DNA of 64,000 nucleotides. It comes from Ilyomonas sp965199845. Its GTDB lineage: Bacteria; Bacteroidota; Bacteroidia; Chitinophagales; Chitinophagaceae. This document shows positions 61,741 through 64,000 of the stretch, one piece after another. Positions within the stretch are counted from its first letter, which is position 1; every line of letters starts with the position of its first letter. The translations under genes and the position numbers were made by a program. The notes beneath the pieces are model-generated. The model did no database searches, was not told where the DNA came from, and saw only the letters and a program-made list of their open reading frames with translations. Location of the stretch: NCBI GenBank assembly GCA_965199845.1, contig CBDATZ010000008.1, positions 16,859 to 80,858 on the forward strand, written 5' to 3'.

Positions 61741-64000
61741 ATGAGAACTTTGCTTGCTTGCCTTCTCCCTCTTTTGTGTGTGCTTACTTCGTATGCGCAA
61801 AATGAAACAGCAATATCGGGAACAATAAAAAACAAAACAACAGATGAAGCTGTTGCCTCGGCTTCCGTTGTTGTAAAAGGAAATACTTCTGTCGGTACAT
61901 ATACAAATGAAAAAGGTTACTTTAAACTATCAATCAAACAATCATTACCGCTCACTCTTGTTATTTCATCGGTTGGTTATGCGTCTAAAGAAATTACGGT
62001 TGCCAATACAGGCGAGCAGGCAATCACTTTATTAGAACCGGCTTATATTCTGGGGCAGGAAGTTGTTGTTTCGGCAAGTCGTACGCCGGAACGTATTTTA
62101 GAATCTCCGGTTACGATTGAGCGGGTAAATACAGCCGCTATTGCGGCTGCGCCGGCATCTTCTTACTACGATATTATCGGCAATTTGAAAGGTGTTGATA
62201 TGACGACATCCGGACTGCTTTATAAAACACCCAGCACGCGTGGTTTCAACATCAGTGGCAATACACGTTTAAACCAATTGGTTGATGGTATGGACAACCA
62301 GGCTCCGGGACTCAATTTTGCCGTTGGTGCCATTGTTGGACCAACAGAGCTGGATGTCGAAAGTATGGAATTGTTAAGCGGCGCCTCTTCTGCTTTATAT
62401 GGACCGGGCGGCATGAACGGAACCTTATTAATTAATAGTAAAGATCCATTCAAATACCAGGGATTGAGTGTGCAGTTAAAAGGTGGCGTTAATCATATAA
62501 ACGATTATGCGCGCGCTGCTTCTCCTTATTATGATGCGACCTTGCGTTGGGGTTATAAAGTATCAGACAAGTTTGCTTTTAAAATATCGGGCGAAATTGT
62601 TACGGCAAAAGATTGGGTTGCGAGAGATACAACAGATTATCTGCGGTCGTCCAGTTCTGCCGGTCATGTGATACCCGGTCAAACCCGTCTTAGCGATCCA
62701 AACTATGATGGCGTAAATGTGTATGGCGATGAAACAAAAGGCGATATCCGCGCCGTGATGAACGCTGCCATCGCCGGAAACCCAAGTCTTAGCGGCATTC
62801 TTCAGCCTTATTTGGCAACTCCGTTTAATGTATCGCGCACCGGTTATAAAGAACAGGATGTTATTGACCCGACAACTTATAATTTCAAAGCCAGCGGTGG
62901 TTTGTATTATATGATTAATCCGAACACAGAACTGTCTTTTATCGTAAATCATGGTAATGGCAATACGGTTTATACTGGTAGCGACCGATATTCTTTAAAG
63001 AAATTATCTATCGAACAATATAAACTGGAAGCCAAGAGTAAAAACTGGTTTGTACGAGCGTATACAACACAGGAAAATGCAGGACAATCTTATAATGCAA
63101 CGGTTACCATGCAGTTACTGAACGAAAGCTGGGCGCCTTCTTCTACAGTTTGGTATCCCCGATTCGGAAGTGCTTTTATACAAGGTGCCGCTACTGTTTG
63201 GCAAACCGCATTTGCAACAGCAAAACAAGGCGGTGCCGACGATGCAACAGCCGCTGCCGCAGCACAGCAAGCCATGTTGGCGAATACACCCAACTTTTTA
63301 ACAGCAGCCCGCGCTTATGCTGACAGCGCCAGACCAATGGCTGGAACTTCGGCTTTTAAAACCATTTATGATGCCGTACGTAAGCAACCCATACCGGCTG
63401 GCGGTTTATTTGTAGATCATACTGCTTTGTACGTTGCAGAAGGACAATGGAACCTGACGGATTTATTAAAATTAAAAACAGAAGACAACAAAACAGACAT
63501 ATTGATTGGCGCAGATTACAAGCGTTATGTTTTAAATTCTCAGGGAACTTTATTTGCTGATACAGCCGGCAAAATTCCTATCAATGAAGTAGGCGCTTAT
63601 TTACAGGCATCGCAAAAGTTTTTTAATGTTCTGAGACTTACGGCATCCGGACGATATGATAAGAACGAAAACTTTGCAGGGCGGTTTACGCCACGCATTT
63701 CTGCCGTGGTTACGGTTGCAAAAAATCACAACATACGGTTGTCTTATCAAACCGCTTATCGCTTTCCGACCACACAACAGCAATGGATTAATTTAACGAT
63801 TGGCGGCAATACAAAACTGATTGGCGGCTTGCCAAATCTCAGAGAGTTTTATCATTTTAATACCAATCCTGTTTACTCACTCGAAAGCTTTAATGCGTTT
63901 GCCGCATCCGGCGATCCAACCAAATTACAGGTACAACAATTTGGCGAATACAAACCTGAATCCTGTCAATCATACGAAGTGGGTTACAAAGGATTAATCA
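61741..64000 (+). CDS. TonB-dependent receptor, 3' end outside the window
   Basis: The frame from ATG 61741 has no stop before the window ends (753 codons). A signal peptide (cleavage near SYAQ, residue 20) is followed by a carboxypeptidase-regulatory-like domain (AISGTIKNKTTDEAVASASV to SSVGYASKEI), then a plug domain: QEVVVSASRTPERILESP, DIIGNLKGVDM, STRGFNISGN, VDGMDNQAPGLNF and GASSALYGPGGMNGTLLI. The start of the beta-barrel follows. These outer-membrane receptors take up large ligands with TonB energy. There is no STN anti-sigma domain and no SusD gene is visible before it. The ligand is unknown; this layout is common for siderophore, vitamin or oligosaccharide receptors. Confidence 0.93.
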   Translation, partial: MRTLLACLLPLLCVLTSYAQNETAISGTIKNKTTDEAVASASVVVKGNTSVGTYTNEKGYFKLSIKQSLPLTLVISSVGYASKEITVANTGEQAITLLEPAYILGQEVVVSASRTPERILESPVTIERVNTAAIAAAPASSYYDIIGNLKGVDMTTSGLLYKTPSTRGFNISGNTRLNQLVDGMDNQAPGLNFAVGAIVGPTELDVESMELLSGASSALYGPGGMNGTLLINSKDPFKYQGLSVQLKGGVNHINDYARAASPYYDATLRWGYKVSDKFAFKISGEIVTAKDWVARDTTDYLRSSSSAGHVIPGQTRLSDPNYDGVNVYGDETKGDIRAVMNAAIAGNPSLSGILQPYLATPFNVSRTGYKEQDVIDPTTYNFKASGGLYYMINPNTELSFIVNHGNGNTVYTGSDRYSLKKLSIEQYKLEAKSKNWFVRAYTTQENAGQSYNATVTMQLLNESWAPSSTVWYPRFGSAFIQGAATVWQTAFATAKQGGADDATAAAAAQQAMLANTPNFLTAARAYADSARPMAGTSAFKTIYDAVRKQPIPAGGLFVDHTALYVAEGQWNLTDLLKLKTEDNKTDILIGADYKRYVLNSQGTLFADTAGKIPINEVGAYLQASQKFFNVLRLTASGRYDKNENFAGRFTPRISAVVTVAKNHNIRLSYQTAYRFPTTQQQWINLTIGGNTKLIGGLPNLREFYHFNTNPVYSLESFNAFAASGDPTKLQVQQFGEYKPESCQSYEVGYKGLI

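Overview
The window looks like chromosomal DNA of a gliding, Type IX secretion-competent member of the Bacteroidota, most likely the Chitinophagaceae. The evidence is a GldC homologue, a gliding-motility CHU_C C-terminal domain, a Type IX sorting domain, a TonB-dependent receptor with a carboxypeptidase-like N-domain, DUF6600, BT_3928-type DoxX and DUF1599 proteins, TAnnTTTG-type promoters and a near absence of Shine-Dalgarno sites. The rank is inferred from protein resemblance only.

Left part (1-16 kb): a decayed tyrosine recombinase sits beside a tRNA-Leu, followed by a LuxE-like acyl-protein synthetase, a lipoprotein, membrane proteins, an M42 peptidase and a class I glutamine amidotransferase. 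Then comes the conserved translation block on the minus strand: rpsU, xerC, hpf, tRNA-Thr/Tyr/Gly/Thr, tuf, tRNA-Trp, secE, nusG. A GT-C-like membrane protein interrupts it, and nusG is followed by a terminator and a DUF6600 gene instead of rplK. rpsU carries a rare strong Shine-Dalgarno site. rimM is frameshifted.

Middle (16-25 kb): an esterase with an embedded EF-hand-like loop is divergent from an ATP-grasp ligase, a Uma2-type nuclease-fold protein and a YbdK/GCS2 carboxylate-amine ligase. This is a possible small-molecule amide or peptide-bond pathway. A CHU_C protein lacking its 5' end, about 1 kb of AT-rich non-coding DNA, and a secreted beta-helix (polysaccharide lyase-like) protein with a frameshifted Type IX sorting domain follow.

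25.6-44.4 kb is a Wzx/Wzy/Wzc-dependent surface polysaccharide locus, all on the minus strand: Wzc kinase, flippase, GT11 fucosyltransferase, several GT4s, polymerase, a broken GT2, a broken GT61, Gfo/Idh oxidoreductase, GDP-mannose 3,5-epimerase-like protein and a WecG/TagA enzyme. A rhamnose-type 4-epimerase and a GT2 lie upstream. No export porin (Wza) and no initiating phosphoglycosyltransferase are seen.

44.8-64 kb is mostly housekeeping: gltX, a cyclophilin, a methyltransferase, a class D beta-lactamase homologue, a shortened Bat operon (batB-batC), DUF1599, DoxX, DciA-like, CBS, hydrolase, CvpA, YqeY and GldC genes, an AmgK-like kinase fused to a RapZ C-terminal domain next to a MurU-like nucleotidyltransferase, trhO, purC and the start of a TonB-dependent receptor. 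A 34-bp perfect inverted repeat lies between trhO and purC. At least six reading frames in 64 kb carry frameshifts, a nonsense codon or lost ends, so either gene decay or indel errors in the sequence must be kept in mind.
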